Part shown: one piece after another, positions 25,887 through 35,826 of the stretch
How the letters are laid out: each line of letters opens with the position of its first letter
Position numbering within the stretch: the stretch's first letter is position 1
Assembly: GCF_000698575.1 (NCBI RefSeq)
Contig: NZ_JFHD01000002.1
Coordinates: 124,001-188,000, forward strand
Origin: Caballeronia zhejiangensis
GTDB lineage: Bacteria; Pseudomonadota; Gammaproteobacteria; Burkholderiales; Burkholderiaceae
Direction: 5' to 3'
Length of the DNA: 64,000 nucleotides
Notes under the pieces: generated by a model
Database searches by the model: none
What the model was told of the DNA's origin: nothing
What the model saw: the letters and a program-made list of their open reading frames with translations, nothing else
Made by a program: the position numbers and the translations under genes

Positions 25887-26264
25887 ATGATCAAACACAT
25901 TCTGGCAATCGACGATTCAGCCGCGATGCGGCAAATCCTCTCGGCGACGCTGGCGGCGGCGGGTTACCAAGTGACCGTTGCGTCGGACGGCGACGAGGGG
26001 CTGGAGTGGGCGCTCGCGGAGCGCTTCGATCTGGTTCTGACCGATCAGCACATGCCGGGCAGAAGCGGGCTCGATCTGATCGTGGCGCTGCGCGGAAATC
26101 CCGCATACAAGGCGACGCCGATTCTCGTGCTGACGACCGAAGGCGGCGAGCCGTTCAAGGACGCGGCGCGCTCGGCGGGCGCGACCGGCTGGATCGAGAA
26201 GCCGCTCGATCCGGACCTGCTGACGGAACTGGTCGCCGCGCTCTCCGAAGAAACGCAGCACTAA
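25887..26264 (+). CDS. CheY-like response regulator (first of two in the operon)
   Basis: A 125-residue single-domain receiver. The phospho-acceptor is Asp53 in LVLTDQHMPG, with Asp9 and Asp10 in AIDDSAAMR, Thr83 in VLTTEG, and Lys105 in WIEKPLDPD. The switch aromatic residue of classic CheY is replaced by Trp102. It precedes cheA and is distinct from the later cheY (33905), which is the likely motor-binding protein. It may act as a phosphate sink or in a side branch. Confidence 0.92.
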   Translation: MIKHILAIDDSAAMRQILSATLAAAGYQVTVASDGDEGLEWALAERFDLVLTDQHMPGRSGLDLIVALRGNPAYKATPILVLTTEGGEPFKDAARSAGATGWIEKPLDPDLLTELVAALSEETQH

Positions 26265-26315
26265 AGCGAACGCACAAGACAACTCGCGCACGCACGCGCC
26301 GATGGTGACTCAAGC

Positions 26316-28598
26316 ATGACACTCGACATTACCCAGTTCTACCAGACCTTCTTCGACGAAGCAGACGAACTGCTCGCGCAGATGGAGCAACTGCTGCTCG
26401 TTCTGGACATCGCGAATCCCGATCCGGAAGACCTCGCGGCGATCTTCCGCGCGGCGCACTCGATCAAGGGCGGCGCGGCGACGTTCGGTTTCACCGCGCT
26501 CACCGAAACGACGCACATTCTCGAATCGCTGCTGGACCGCGCGCGCAACAACGAACTCGTCCTGCGCCGCGACATGATCGACACGTTCCTCGCGACGAAG
26601 GACGTGCTGTCGGATCAGCTCGCCGCGTATCGCGCGAGCGCGGAGCCGGATGCGGCCGCGGCCGCCGCGATCTGCGCGAAGCTCGAGCGTCTGAAGAACG
26701 AACAGGCCGAAGGCGCACCGTCCGGCCGGATCGAGCCGCCCGCGCTGCCGGGCGCCGCCGCGAGCGCGAACGCCGCGCCGGCCTACGACGGCCCGAATGC
26801 GCCGCCCGCTCACGTGCTTTCGCAGGCGATGGACGCGATCGAGGACGACGGAAACTGGGACGGCGCGTTCGAGCTCGCCGATGGAACGAATGCAGGAACC
26901 GCTGCCGCGACGCCGGGACACACCGGCGCGCCGCACGCGGAAGTTGGACCCCACCTGAAAATTACGCTACGGGGGGTGGGCGAGAAGGACCTGGCGACTC
27001 TGATCGAGGAGCTGGGGAACCTGGGAAGCATCGTCGGAGAAAAGAAAGCGGACGCCGAGTACGTGGTATGGCTCGACTCGGACGTCCCCGCCGACGATAT
27101 CGTCGCTGTGTGCTGCTTCGTGATCGATGAAAAGCAGATCACGATCGGCCGCGGCGATGCAGCGGCGCAATCCGCAGAAGCCCAGCCGGCGCGCCTGGAA
27201 GCGACGGCCACGCAGATTGCGCAACCCACGATACACGAAGAGCCGAAGCAATCGCAGGCGCACGCGGCGCCCGCATCCGCCGCTGGCAAGGAAGCAGTGA
27301 AGGAAGAAGCGGCGACGGCGGCGGGCTCGAAAGACCCGTCCGCCGCTCAGCCGGCAAAGTCCGCAGCAAGCGACGCCGACAAGAAAGCGCGCCCCCAGGC
27401 TGCGGCATCGGCGGAAGGCAGCTCGATTCGCGTCGGCGTGGAGAAGGTCGATCAGCTCATCAACCTGGTGGGCGAACTCGTCATCACGCAGGCGATGCTC
27501 GCGGAAACCACGAGCACGTTCGATCCCGCGTTGCACGACCGCCTGTTCAACGGCATGGCGCAGCTCGAGCGCAACGCGCGCGATCTGCAAGAGGCCGTCA
27601 TGTCCATCCGCATGATGCCGATGGATTACGTTTTCAGCCGCTTCCCGCGCCTCGTGCGCGACATCGCCGGCAAGCTCGGCAAGGAAGTGGAACTCGTCAC
27701 GTTCGGTCAGGCGACCGAACTCGACAAGAGCCTGATCGAGCGCATCATCGATCCGCTCACGCACCTCGTGCGCAACTCGCTCGATCACGGCATCGAGACC
27801 GTGGAAGCGCGCCGCGCGGCGGGCAAGTCGACGACCGGCCAGCTCGTGCTCTCGGCGGCGCATCACGGCGGCAACATCGTGATCGAAGTGAGCGACGACG
27901 GCGCGGGCCTGCGCCGCGACAAGATTCTCGCGAAGGCGCAGAAGCAGGGCATGCAGGTTTCCGAATCGATGAGCGACGAAGAAGTCTGGCAACTCATCTT
28001 CATGCCGGGCTTCTCGACCGCCGAACAAGTGACGGACATTTCCGGCCGCGGCGTCGGCATGGACGTGGTGAAGCGCAACATCCAGTCGATGGGCGGCCAC
28101 GTCGAAATCATGTCGCGCCAGGGCGCGGGCACGACGACAAAGATCGTGCTGCCGCTCACGCTCGCGATTCTCGACGGCATGTCGGTGAAGGTCGGCAACG
28201 AGATCTTCATTCTGCCGCTCAACTTCGTGATGGAGTCGCTGCAACCGGTCGCCGAGGACATCTACACGGTCGCGAACGGCGAGCGCGTCGTGCGCGTGCG
28301 CGGCGAATATCTGCCGCTCGTCGCGCTGCATCGCGTGTTCGATGTCGAAGGCGCGCGCACGGAGCCGACGCAGGGCATCGTCACGATCATGCAGACGGAA
28401 GGACGCCGCTTCGCGATGCTGATCGACGAGCTCGTCGGCCAGCAGCAAGTCGTCGTCAAGAACCTCGAAACGAATTACCGCAAGGTGCACGGCATTTCCG
28501 CCGCGACCATCCTGGGCGACGGCAGCGTCGCGCTGATCGTCGACGTGGCCGCGCTCAACCGCGAATCGCGCGCACAGCACGGCGCGCACGCTCACTAA
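26316..28598 (+). CDS. cheA: Chemotaxis histidine kinase CheA
   Basis: A 760-residue kinase. The P1 histidine phosphotransfer domain has His48 in [17 protein letters not shown] long Ala/Pro-rich linker contains a compact domain near residues 210-290 in the place of P2. After a second linker come dimerisation P3 ([20 protein letters not shown]), the ATP-binding P4 with N box [11 protein letters not shown] and G boxes VSDDGAGL and [10 protein letters not shown], and the CheW-like P5 ending in [11 protein letters not shown]. It phosphorylates CheY and CheB. Codon choice in the 26945-27080 stretch, inside the linker domain, looks less GC-biased than the flanks. Confidence 0.97.
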   Translation: MTLDITQFYQTFFDEADELLAQMEQLLLVLDIANPDPEDLAAIFRAAHSIKGGAATFGFTALTETTHILESLLDRARNNELVLRRDMIDTFLATKDVLSDQLAAYRASAEPDAAAAAAICAKLERLKNEQAEGAPSGRIEPPALPGAAASANAAPAYDGPNAPPAHVLSQAMDAIEDDGNWDGAFELADGTNAGTAAATPGHTGAPHAEVGPHLKITLRGVGEKDLATLIEELGNLGSIVGEKKADAEYVVWLDSDVPADDIVAVCCFVIDEKQITIGRGDAAAQSAEAQPARLEATATQIAQPTIHEEPKQSQAHAAPASAAGKEAVKEEAATAAGSKDPSAAQPAKSAASDADKKARPQAAASAEGSSIRVGVEKVDQLINLVGELVITQAMLAETTSTFDPALHDRLFNGMAQLERNARDLQEAVMSIRMMPMDYVFSRFPRLVRDIAGKLGKEVELVTFGQATELDKSLIERIIDPLTHLVRNSLDHGIETVEARRAAGKSTTGQLVLSAAHHGGNIVIEVSDDGAGLRRDKILAKAQKQGMQVSESMSDEEVWQLIFMPGFSTAEQVTDISGRGVGMDVVKRNIQSMGGHVEIMSRQGAGTTTKIVLPLTLAILDGMSVKVGNEIFILPLNFVMESLQPVAEDIYTVANGERVVRVRGEYLPLVALHRVFDVEGARTEPTQGIVTIMQTEGRRFAMLIDELVGQQQVVVKNLETNYRKVHGISAATILGDGSVALIVDVAALNRESRAQHGAHAH

Positions 28599-28615
28599 TA
28601 CCGAAGGAGTCTTTC

Positions 28616-29134
28616 ATGGCAGACGTTCAATCGATTCAAACCGCTGCGCCTTCGCGTCGTGACACGCAAAACACGGAAGCAGCCGGACAGGAATTCCTCG
28701 TGTTCACGCTCGGCGCCGAGGAATACGGCATCGACATCCTGAAAGTGCAGGAGATCCGCGGCTACGACAACGTTACACGCATCGCGAATGCGCCCGGGTT
28801 CATCAAGGGCGTGATCAATCTGCGCGGCATCATCGTGCCGATCGTCGACATGCGCATCAAGTTCAATCTGGGCCGCGTCGAGTACGACAACCAGACGGTC
28901 GTCATCATCCTGAACGTCGCGCATCGCGTGGTCGGCATGGTCGTCGACGGCGTGTCGGACGTGCTCACGCTCACGCAGGAACAGGTGATGCCCGCGCCGG
29001 AATTCGGCGGCACGCTCGCGACCGAATATCTGACGGGCCTCGGCACGGTCGACGGCCGCATGCTGATCCTGATGGACATCGAGAAGCTCATGACGAGCCG
29101 CGAGATGGAGTTGATCGACTCCGTCGGCGCATAA
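28616..29134 (+). CDS. cheW: Chemotaxis coupling protein CheW
   Basis: A 172-residue adaptor joining receptors to CheA. The SH3-like core is typical: [58 protein letters not shown], and [14 protein letters not shown]. It follows cheA by 17 bp with AAGGAG before its ATG. Confidence 0.97.
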   Translation: MADVQSIQTAAPSRRDTQNTEAAGQEFLVFTLGAEEYGIDILKVQEIRGYDNVTRIANAPGFIKGVINLRGIIVPIVDMRIKFNLGRVEYDNQTVVIILNVAHRVVGMVVDGVSDVLTLTQEQVMPAPEFGGTLATEYLTGLGTVDGRMLILMDIEKLMTSREMELIDSVGA

Positions 29135-29162
29135 AAACGTATTCAGGAAGCAGGAAGAAGCC

Positions 29163-30983
29163 ATGCTGAAGAAGTTGTCGATCCGCACGACGCTCACGCT
29201 CGTCGGCTTGTTGTTCGTCGGTTGCGCGGCGCTCATCGGCGCACTCGCGCTCGTCGGACTGAACTCGGCCAATGCGTCGCTCGCGTCGCTCGCGCAGGAA
29301 GACATGGTCGCGATGCGCGCGCTTTCAGAAACGTCGTCGTATCTGCTGCGCTCGCGCGTGACGCTCGACCGCGTGCGTTCGCTCGCCGAAGCGGGCAATA
29401 CGGAAGAAGCGAAGAAGGCGATCGATCGCGGCCAGTATCTGCTCGACAAGAGCAACGAGAACTGGAAGCTCTATCTCGATACGCCGAAGCCGATGCTCCC
29501 GAAGGACACGCTCGATGCGCTCGTCGCCCAGCACGAGACGCTCGTGAAGACCGGCGTGGAGCCGGAATTCACCGCGATCCGGGCGAACGACCTGGCCGCG
29601 TATCACGCGATCGCGGACACGAAGATCAGCCCGATGTTCGTCGCGTTCGATCAGGCCGTGACGGCTGCGGTCGCGTCGCATCAGGCGCACGCGGAAAGCT
29701 CGCGCGCCAGCACGTCGTCGAATATCGCGGCGCTCAACATGACGATCGGCGCGGTGCTCGTGCTCGCGGTGCTGATGCTGATCGGCACGCGCATGGCGCT
29801 CTCCAGCCTGATCGTGAAGCCGATCAACGAGGCCGTCGATCACTTCGACCGCATCTCGCGCGGCGATCTCACGCAGTCCGCGCAGAGCGAAAGCGGCAAC
29901 GAAATCGGCCGCCTGTTCGCGGGTATCGAGCGCATGCGCGGCAATCTGACGACGATGGTCGGCGCGGTGCATCGCGGCGCGGAATCGATCGATGTCGGCG
30001 CGCATGAAATCGCGAGCGGCAACACGGATCTGTCGCAGCGCACGGAAGAGCAGGCGGCGTCGCTGCAGGAAACGGCGTCGAGCATGGAAGAGCTCACGAG
30101 CACGGTGAAGCAGAACGCCGACAACGCGCGCCAGGCGAGCCAGCTCGCGGTGAACGCGTCGGATATCGCTTCGCGCGGCGGTGAAGTCGTCGAGCAGGTC
30201 GTCGAGACGATGCACGCCATTGCATCGAGCTCGAACAAGGTCGTGGACATCATCGGCGTGATCGAAGGCATCGCGTTCCAGACCAACATTCTCGCGTTGA
30301 ACGCGGCCGTGGAAGCGGCGCGCGCGGGCGAGGAAGGGCGGGGATTCGCGGTCGTGGCGGGCGAAGTGCGCTCGCTCGCGCAACGCAGCGCGGCGGCGGC
30401 GAAGGAAATCAAGGCGCTCATCGGCGATTCGGCCGCGAAGGTCGACAGCGGCACGGAACTCGTCGCGCGCGCCGGTCAGACGATGAGCGAGATCGTGCAG
30501 GCGGTGCGCCGCGTGACCGACATCATGGGCGAGATCAGCGCGGCGTCGGAGGAACAGTCCGATGGCATCGAGCAGGTCAATCGCGCCGTCACGCAGATGG
30601 ACAGCGTGACGCAGCAGAACGCCGCGCTCGTCGAGCAGGCGGCCGCCGCTGCGGCATCGCTCGAAGAGCAGACGCGTCAGCTGAAGGACGTGGTCGCGCA
30701 ATGGCGCGTGCAAGGCGCGGCGGCAGCGCCGGCGCGCACGAGCGCATCGACGGCCGTGGCGCGTCTTGCGCCGGCGGCGCGCGTCGAACCGTCGACGTCT
30801 TCGGTTGCAGCGAAAGCGAAAGCTGTCGAGACGCCAAAAGTTGCGCCGGAAGCGGCCGTTAATAAGGAAGCAGTCAAGGAAACAGTCAAGCCGGCGATCA
30901 AGCCGGCGAGCGTTGCCAAGCCCGCTGCGGCACCGCGTGCGAAAGCGACGACCGCCGACGACGGCGACTGGGAAACCTTTTAA
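29163..30983 (+). CDS. Methyl-accepting chemotaxis protein, Tar/Tsr-like
   Basis: A 606-residue inner-membrane receptor. It has an N-terminal membrane helix ([20 protein letters not shown]), a periplasmic four-helix sensor domain of about 150 residues, a second membrane helix near residue 200, and a HAMP domain. The signalling hairpin contains the near-invariant tip [20 protein letters not shown], then [20 protein letters not shown]. The C-terminus is a long Ala/Lys/Pro-rich linker ending DDGDWETF, an aromatic-acidic tail that resembles the NWETF pentapeptide tether used by CheR and CheB. The ligand cannot be predicted. Confidence 0.95.
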   Translation: MLKKLSIRTTLTLVGLLFVGCAALIGALALVGLNSANASLASLAQEDMVAMRALSETSSYLLRSRVTLDRVRSLAEAGNTEEAKKAIDRGQYLLDKSNENWKLYLDTPKPMLPKDTLDALVAQHETLVKTGVEPEFTAIRANDLAAYHAIADTKISPMFVAFDQAVTAAVASHQAHAESSRASTSSNIAALNMTIGAVLVLAVLMLIGTRMALSSLIVKPINEAVDHFDRISRGDLTQSAQSESGNEIGRLFAGIERMRGNLTTMVGAVHRGAESIDVGAHEIASGNTDLSQRTEEQAASLQETASSMEELTSTVKQNADNARQASQLAVNASDIASRGGEVVEQVVETMHAIASSSNKVVDIIGVIEGIAFQTNILALNAAVEAARAGEEGRGFAVVAGEVRSLAQRSAAAAKEIKALIGDSAAKVDSGTELVARAGQTMSEIVQAVRRVTDIMGEISAASEEQSDGIEQVNRAVTQMDSVTQQNAALVEQAAAAAASLEEQTRQLKDVVAQWRVQGAAAAPARTSASTAVARLAPAARVEPSTSSVAAKAKAVETPKVAPEAAVNKEAVKETVKPAIKPASVAKPAAAPRAKATTADDGDWETF

Positions 30984-31121
30984 CCGGACCGGAACGAAAA
31001 CGGCCATGCAGGCATCGCGCACCACGATCGACACGCAGGAAATGCGCGAGTCCGCATGGTCGAGCGCGACGAACACGCCACATCGGACGTCGGGGACGAC
31101 GTCAAGGAAGCACGAAACATC

Positions 31122-32045
31122 ATGATGGCAACGCGCAACGCGCGCGTCGACTTGCCCGCCAATGTGCGCGGCACGGAAGTCGAGCGCGATTTCGAATTCA
31201 CATCGGCGGATTTCGCCCGCATTCGCGAGCTGATTCATCGCCGCGCAGGCATCTCGCTGTCGGACCACAAACGCGACATGGCGTACAGCCGCCTCGCGCG
31301 CCGGCTGCGCGCCTGCGGCATCGATACGTTCAAGCAGTATCTCGACCGTCTCGAAACCAACGACGACAACGCCGAATGGGAAGCGTTCGTCAACGCGCTG
31401 ACCACGAACCTGACGGCGTTTTTCCGCGAGTCGCATCACTTTCCGATTCTCGCGGACTTCGTGAAGCGCCGGCAGCAGCCGTTCTCGGTGTGGTGCTCGG
31501 CGGCGTCGACCGGCGAGGAGCCGTATTCCATCGCGATGACGCTCGTCGAAGCGTTGGGCGAACACGCCGCGCGCCAGTGCACGGTGTTCGCGAGCGACAT
31601 CGACAGTCAAGTGCTCGCGAAAGCCGAAGCGGGCGTGTATTCGCTCGATCAGGTGAAGGCATTGCCCGTCGAGCGTCTCAAGCGCTTCTTCCTGAAGGGC
31701 ACGGGCGCGCACGCGGGTCTCGTGAAAGTGCGCCCCGAGTTGCGCGCGATGGTGAACTTCGGCCGCGTGAATCTGACCGAAGCGCGCTACGACGTGAAAG
31801 GCCCGTTCGACGCGATCTTCTGCCGCAACGTGATGATCTACTTCGACAAGCCGACGCAGGGCCAGGTGCTCACGCGCTTCGAGCCGCTGATGAAGCCGGG
31901 CGCGCTGCTCTTCGCGGGGCATTCGGAGAACTTCACGTATGTGTCGCAGGCGTTCAGGCTGCGCGGCCAGACCGTGTACGAACTCACGCGCGATACGAAG
32001 GTTGCGAGCGGATCGAAGCGCGCGCTCGCGGGAGAGCCGGCATGA
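31122..32045 (+). CDS. cheR: Chemotaxis protein methyltransferase CheR
   Basis: A 307-residue S-adenosylmethionine-dependent enzyme that methylates receptor glutamates. The N-terminal helical domain ([20 protein letters not shown]) is followed by the methyltransferase fold with [18 protein letters not shown] (SAM-binding) and [18 protein letters not shown]. The first of two adjacent ATGs (31122) follows AAGGAAG. Its stop overlaps the cheD start by ATGA. Confidence 0.96.
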   Translation: MMATRNARVDLPANVRGTEVERDFEFTSADFARIRELIHRRAGISLSDHKRDMAYSRLARRLRACGIDTFKQYLDRLETNDDNAEWEAFVNALTTNLTAFFRESHHFPILADFVKRRQQPFSVWCSAASTGEEPYSIAMTLVEALGEHAARQCTVFASDIDSQVLAKAEAGVYSLDQVKALPVERLKRFFLKGTGAHAGLVKVRPELRAMVNFGRVNLTEARYDVKGPFDAIFCRNVMIYFDKPTQGQVLTRFEPLMKPGALLFAGHSENFTYVSQAFRLRGQTVYELTRDTKVASGSKRALAGEPA

Positions 32046-32767
32046 GCGGTCTGCCAATGGCGTCGAATCTCTATTTCGACAATCACTTCAAGAAGCAGGG
32101 CGTGAAGCTCCTGCCGAACGAGTTCTACATGACGAGCGAAGACATGGTGCTCGTCACGGTGCTGGGTTCGTGCGTGGCGGCGTGCATCCACGATCGCACG
32201 GCGGGCATCGGCGGCATGAATCACTTCATGCTGCCCGATGACGGTTGCGACGCGTCGCACGCATCGTCGGATTCGATGCGCTACGGCGCGTACGCGATGG
32301 AAGTGCTCATCAACGAGCTCATCAAGCGCGGCGGACGGCGCGAGCGCTTCGAAGCGAAGGTGTTCGGCGGCGGCGCGGTGCTCGCGGGCATGACGACCAT
32401 CAACATCGGCGATCGCAATTCGGAGTTCGTGCGGCGTTATCTCGCGCTGGAAAAGATTCGCATCGTCGCCGAGGACTTGCAGGGCGCGCATCCGCGCAAG
32501 GTCGCGTTCATGCCGCGCTCGGGTCAGGTGATGGTCAAGAAGCTGAAGACGGCGCATGACCCGGTGGTCGTCGAGCGCGAGCAGGCGCTCGTGCAGCGCA
32601 CGCCGGAAGAGCGCGCGGAGCGGCTCGCGAAAGCGCGTGCGCGCGTCGAGCTGTTTCAGTCGAACGCGAAACCGCGTGCGGAGTCGTTCACGACGAATGC
32701 ATCGGCGGCGAAGCGCCCGCGCGTCGAGTTGTTCACGTCGCGTCTCAAGACCGTGGAGGAAGCATGA
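32042..32767 (+). CDS. cheD: Chemoreceptor glutamine deamidase CheD
   Basis: A 241-residue enzyme. The catalytic Cys and His lie in [15 protein letters not shown] and [10 protein letters not shown], and a Thr/Ser motif follows. The core ends near residue 180; beyond it is a basic tail of about 60 residues with the sequence [13 protein letters not shown] and again [10 protein letters not shown], a near repeat that could be a receptor or CheB contact. The gene overlaps cheR and cheB by 4 bp at each end, so the three are tightly coupled. Confidence 0.95.
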   Translation: MSGLPMASNLYFDNHFKKQGVKLLPNEFYMTSEDMVLVTVLGSCVAACIHDRTAGIGGMNHFMLPDDGCDASHASSDSMRYGAYAMEVLINELIKRGGRRERFEAKVFGGGAVLAGMTTINIGDRNSEFVRRYLALEKIRIVAEDLQGAHPRKVAFMPRSGQVMVKKLKTAHDPVVVEREQALVQRTPEERAERLAKARARVELFQSNAKPRAESFTTNASAAKRPRVELFTSRLKTVEEA

Positions 32768-33855
32768 ACACAGCGCCAAAGATCAAAGTGCTGTGCGTCG
32801 ACGATTCGGCGCTCGTGCGCAGCCTGATGACCGAGATCATCAACGCGCAGCCCGACATGCACATCTGCGCGACCGCGCCCGATCCGCTCGTCGCGCGCGA
32901 GCTCATCAAGCTGCATAACCCGGACGTGCTCACGCTCGACGTCGAAATGCCGCGCATGGACGGCCTCGACTTCCTGGAAAAGCTGATGCGCCTGCGACCG
33001 ATGCCGGTCGTGATGGTGTCGTCGCTGACCGAGCGCGGCAACGAAATCACGCTGCGCGCGCTGGAACTCGGCGCGGTCGATTTCGTCACGAAGCCGAAAG
33101 TCGGCATTCGCGACGGCATGCTCGATTACGCGGAAAAGCTCGCCGACAAGGTGCGCGCCGCATCGCGGGCACGCGTGAAGCAGACGACGCACGCGGCGAG
33201 CGCGCCGGCGAACGCGGCGACGCACAAGCCCGCGCCGCATTTCAACAATCCGCTCGTGTCGACGGAAAAGCTCGTGATCGTCGGCGCTTCGACGGGCGGA
33301 ACGGAAGCGATCCGCGAAGTGCTCGTGCCGCTGCCGCCCGATGCGCCCGCGGTGCTCATCGCGCAGCACATGCCGCCGGGCTTCACGAAGTCGTTCGCGC
33401 AGCGCCTGAACGGGCTGTGCCGCATCACCGTGAAGGAAGCCGAGCACGGCGAGCGCGTGTTGCCGGGCCACGCGTACATCGCGCCCGGCCACGCGCATCT
33501 GGTGCTCGCGAGGAGCGGTGCGAACTATGTCGCGCATCTGTCGGATGCGCCGCCCGTGAACCGGCATCGGCCTTCGGTCGACGTGCTGTTCCGTTCGGCG
33601 GCGCAGCACGCGGGCAAGAACGCGATCGGCGTGATCCTGACCGGCATGGGCCGCGACGGCGCCGCCGGTCTTCTGGACATGCAGCAGGCGGGCGCTTACA
33701 CGCTCGCGCAGGACGAAGCGAGTTGCGTGGTGTTCGGCATGCCGCGCGAAGCGATTGCAATGGGCGGTGCGAGCGAAATCGCGCCGCTCTCTGAAATGAG
33801 CCGGCGCGTGATGGCGCGGCTTGCCTCGATGGGCGAACGCGTACAGCGCGTCTGA
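32764..33855 (+). CDS. cheB: Receptor methylesterase/deamidase CheB
   Basis: A 363-residue response regulator-enzyme. The receiver domain has [11 protein letters not shown] and phospho-acceptor Asp in [12 protein letters not shown]. After a linker comes the esterase domain with the catalytic Ser in [12 protein letters not shown], His in AQHMPPGFT, and Asp in GMGRDGAAG. Phosphorylated by CheA, it removes methyl groups placed by CheR. It overlaps cheD by ATGA. Confidence 0.97.
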   Translation: MNTAPKIKVLCVDDSALVRSLMTEIINAQPDMHICATAPDPLVARELIKLHNPDVLTLDVEMPRMDGLDFLEKLMRLRPMPVVMVSSLTERGNEITLRALELGAVDFVTKPKVGIRDGMLDYAEKLADKVRAASRARVKQTTHAASAPANAATHKPAPHFNNPLVSTEKLVIVGASTGGTEAIREVLVPLPPDAPAVLIAQHMPPGFTKSFAQRLNGLCRITVKEAEHGERVLPGHAYIAPGHAHLVLARSGANYVAHLSDAPPVNRHRPSVDVLFRSAAQHAGKNAIGVILTGMGRDGAAGLLDMQQAGAYTLAQDEASCVVFGMPREAIAMGGASEIAPLSEMSRRVMARLASMGERVQRV

Positions 33856-33904
33856 ACTTTGGATTTAAGCGGCGCCGCCGCATTGAGAACACACTGGAGT
33901 CATG

Positions 33905-34300
33905 ATGGACAAGAACATGAAGATCCTCGTCGTCGACGATTTTCCGACGATGCGCCGTATCGTGCGTAACCTGCTCAAGGAGCTGGGCTACGGCAACGTC
34001 GACGAAGCCGAAGACGGCGCGGCGGGCCTCGCGCGTCTGCGCGGCGGCGGCTTCGACTTCGTGATCACCGACTGGAACATGCCGAACCTCGACGGCCTGT
34101 CGATGCTTCAGCAGATCCGCGCGGACGCGACGCTCTCGCATCTGCCGGTGCTGATGGTGACGGCCGAGTCGAAGAAGGAAAACATCATCGCGGCGGCGCA
34201 AGCGGGCGCGAACGGTTACGTGGTGAAGCCTTTCACGGCCGCCACGCTCGACGAGAAGCTCACCAAGATTCTCGAGAAGATGGCCAAAGCGGGGAGCTGA
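33905..34300 (+). CDS. cheY: Chemotaxis response regulator CheY
   Basis: A 131-residue receiver with Asp56 in [12 protein letters not shown] as phospho-acceptor, Thr in LMVTAES, and Lys in [12 protein letters not shown]. It aligns closely to the enterobacterial CheY ([20 protein letters not shown]), which binds FliM to change rotation direction. The second of two consecutive ATGs (33905) has the better spacing to GGAG. cheZ follows after 2 bp. Confidence 0.97.
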   Translation: MDKNMKILVVDDFPTMRRIVRNLLKELGYGNVDEAEDGAAGLARLRGGGFDFVITDWNMPNLDGLSMLQQIRADATLSHLPVLMVTAESKKENIIAAAQAGANGYVVKPFTAATLDEKLTKILEKMAKAGS

Positions 34301-34302
34301 TC

Positions 34303-35019
34303 TTGAACGATCTGACCACTGAACTCGCAGCCGCGGTCGCCGCGGTTGCCGAAAGCGAAGGCGATCCGTCGAGCGACCGCATTCTCGCGCGCATCGGCCA
34401 ACTGACGCGCACGCTGCGCGATTCGATGCGCGAGCTCGGCCTCGACAAGCAGGTCGAAGCCGCCGCGCAAGCCGTGCCCGACGCGCGCGACCGCCTGAAA
34501 TATGTCGCGACGATGACCGAGCAGGCCGCCGAGCGCGCGCTCAACGCGATCGAGCTTGCCAAGCCGATGCAGGAATCGCTGCAAACCGAAGCGCAGGCGC
34601 TCGACGCGCGCTGGGCGAAGTGGTACGGCGCGCCGCTCGCGCAGGGCGAGGCGGGGGAACTGCTCGCGCAGACGCGCTCGTTCCTGCAGAGCGTGCCGGA
34701 GCGCACCCAGGCGACCAATGCCCAATTGCTCGAAATCATGCTCGCGCAGGATTTCCAGGATCTGACCGGCCAGGTCATCAAAAAGATTACGGACGTCGTG
34801 TATCTCATCGAGCAGCAATTGCTGGGCGTTTTGCTCGAGAACATCGCGCCGGAACGACGCGAGCAGTTCGCTGCATCGGCGGCGGCGCTGATGTCGGCAG
34901 TGTCGACCGGCAGTCCGGAAAGCCTGCTGAACGGTCCGCAAATCAATCCTGAAGGACGCAGCGACGTCGTGCAGGATCAGTCACAAGTGGACGATCTGCT
35001 CGCCAGCCTGGGATTTTGA
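34303..35019 (+). CDS. cheZ: CheY-P phosphatase CheZ
   Basis: A 238-residue, mainly helical protein. The phosphatase motif with the catalytic Gln is seen in LAQDFQDLTGQVIKKITDVV, and the C-terminal CheY-binding peptide is SQVDDLLASLGF. It starts with TTG at 34303, preceded by GGGGAG at a 6-nt spacing; no ATG fits better. It ends the operon, and a strong terminator follows. Confidence 0.95.
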   Translation: MNDLTTELAAAVAAVAESEGDPSSDRILARIGQLTRTLRDSMRELGLDKQVEAAAQAVPDARDRLKYVATMTEQAAERALNAIELAKPMQESLQTEAQALDARWAKWYGAPLAQGEAGELLAQTRSFLQSVPERTQATNAQLLEIMLAQDFQDLTGQVIKKITDVVYLIEQQLLGVLLENIAPERREQFAASAAALMSAVSTGSPESLLNGPQINPEGRSDVVQDQSQVDDLLASLGF

Positions 35020-35071
35020 GGGTGATTTTGTAAGCCTTCGTAACTTAGGCCGGCATCGAAGTTGCGAGATG

Positions 35072-35106
35072 ACGCGAAGCGCATACCATTGCGCTTCGCG
35101 TTTTTT
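35072..35106 (+). terminator. Intrinsic terminator of the mot-che operon
   Basis: ACGCGAAGCGCA and TGCGCTTCGCGT pair with a 6-nt loop and a T6 run. It lies about 50 bp after the cheZ stop. Confidence 0.95.
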
Positions 35107-35275
35107 ATTTCGTGCGCTTGCGAACGTTAGGACGGTTCCACCTGGCTGGCATACTGACGATGTTCGCGCCCGCACGATTTTGGGGCGAAAGGCGGTGGCG
35201 CATCTGTCACTCAATCGTCAAGCACCGGTCTCTGAATCAAGTGGCGGGGCCGGCGGATAACCGATAGGAGGCCCA

Positions 35276-35809
35276 GTGAAGGCACCGAAGCAATCCCGTC
35301 ATGGGCATCTCATGAGCGCGTTGGCAATCGTTGCCGGCGCGCTCGGCGTGAGCGCGGCAGCGCCCGCCTACGCCGTGCTCGGCGGCCAGCCGATGGCAGC
35401 GCCGCAAGGCGCCACGGCGGAATCATCCACGGCCGCGGTCGCGCGTGCGGCCGTCGCAAGCGGCGCATCGAGCGCATCGACGACATCGGCGTCGAACTAC
35501 ACCGTTCGCACGACCACGCTCGCGAGCGGAACGGTCATCAACGAATATTTGTCGACGGAAGGCGTCGTGTTCGGCATCGCGTGGCACGGTCCCCGCATGC
35601 CGGATCTCGCCAGCCTGCTCGGCAGCTATTTCCCGCAGTATCAGCAGGGCCTGAAGGCGCAACGCGCCGCGCGCGGCGGCCGCGGGCCGGTCAGCGTGCA
35701 GGATTCCGGACTCGTCGTGGATTCGGGCGGTCACATGGGCTCGTTCGCGGGCAGCGCGTATTTGCCGCAATCGTTGCCTGCCGGCGTGTCCGCCAGCGAC
35801 ATCCAGTAA
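35276..35809 (+). CDS. DUF2844-family exported protein
   Basis: A 177-residue protein with a signal peptide (about residues 14-32, ending PAYA) and the mature start VLGGQP, characteristic of DUF2844. An Ala/Ser/Thr-rich segment precedes the conserved block with YTVRTTTLASGTVINEYLST and VFGIAWHGPRMPDLASLLGS. It starts with GTG at 35276 after TAGGAGG. Directly followed (17 bp) by a DUF3443 lipoprotein gene; the two families are usually neighbours in Burkholderia relatives. Function is unknown; a partner or inhibitor of the neighbour is conceivable. Confidence 0.88.
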   Translation: MKAPKQSRHGHLMSALAIVAGALGVSAAAPAYAVLGGQPMAAPQGATAESSTAAVARAAVASGASSASTTSASNYTVRTTTLASGTVINEYLSTEGVVFGIAWHGPRMPDLASLLGSYFPQYQQGLKAQRAARGGRGPVSVQDSGLVVDSGGHMGSFAGSAYLPQSLPAGVSASDIQ

Positions 35810-35826
35810 GCGACGGGAGACTCAGT

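Noticed and set aside
30984..31121. Short open frame between the receptor and cheR (start at 31005)
   Set aside because: No ribosome-binding site of quality, no conserved look, and it runs into cheR out of frame; more likely a plain intercistronic gap.
29325..32057. Minus-strand open frame of 910 residues opposite the receptor and cheR genes
   Set aside because: It covers several well-identified chemotaxis genes on the other strand and shows only antisense composition.
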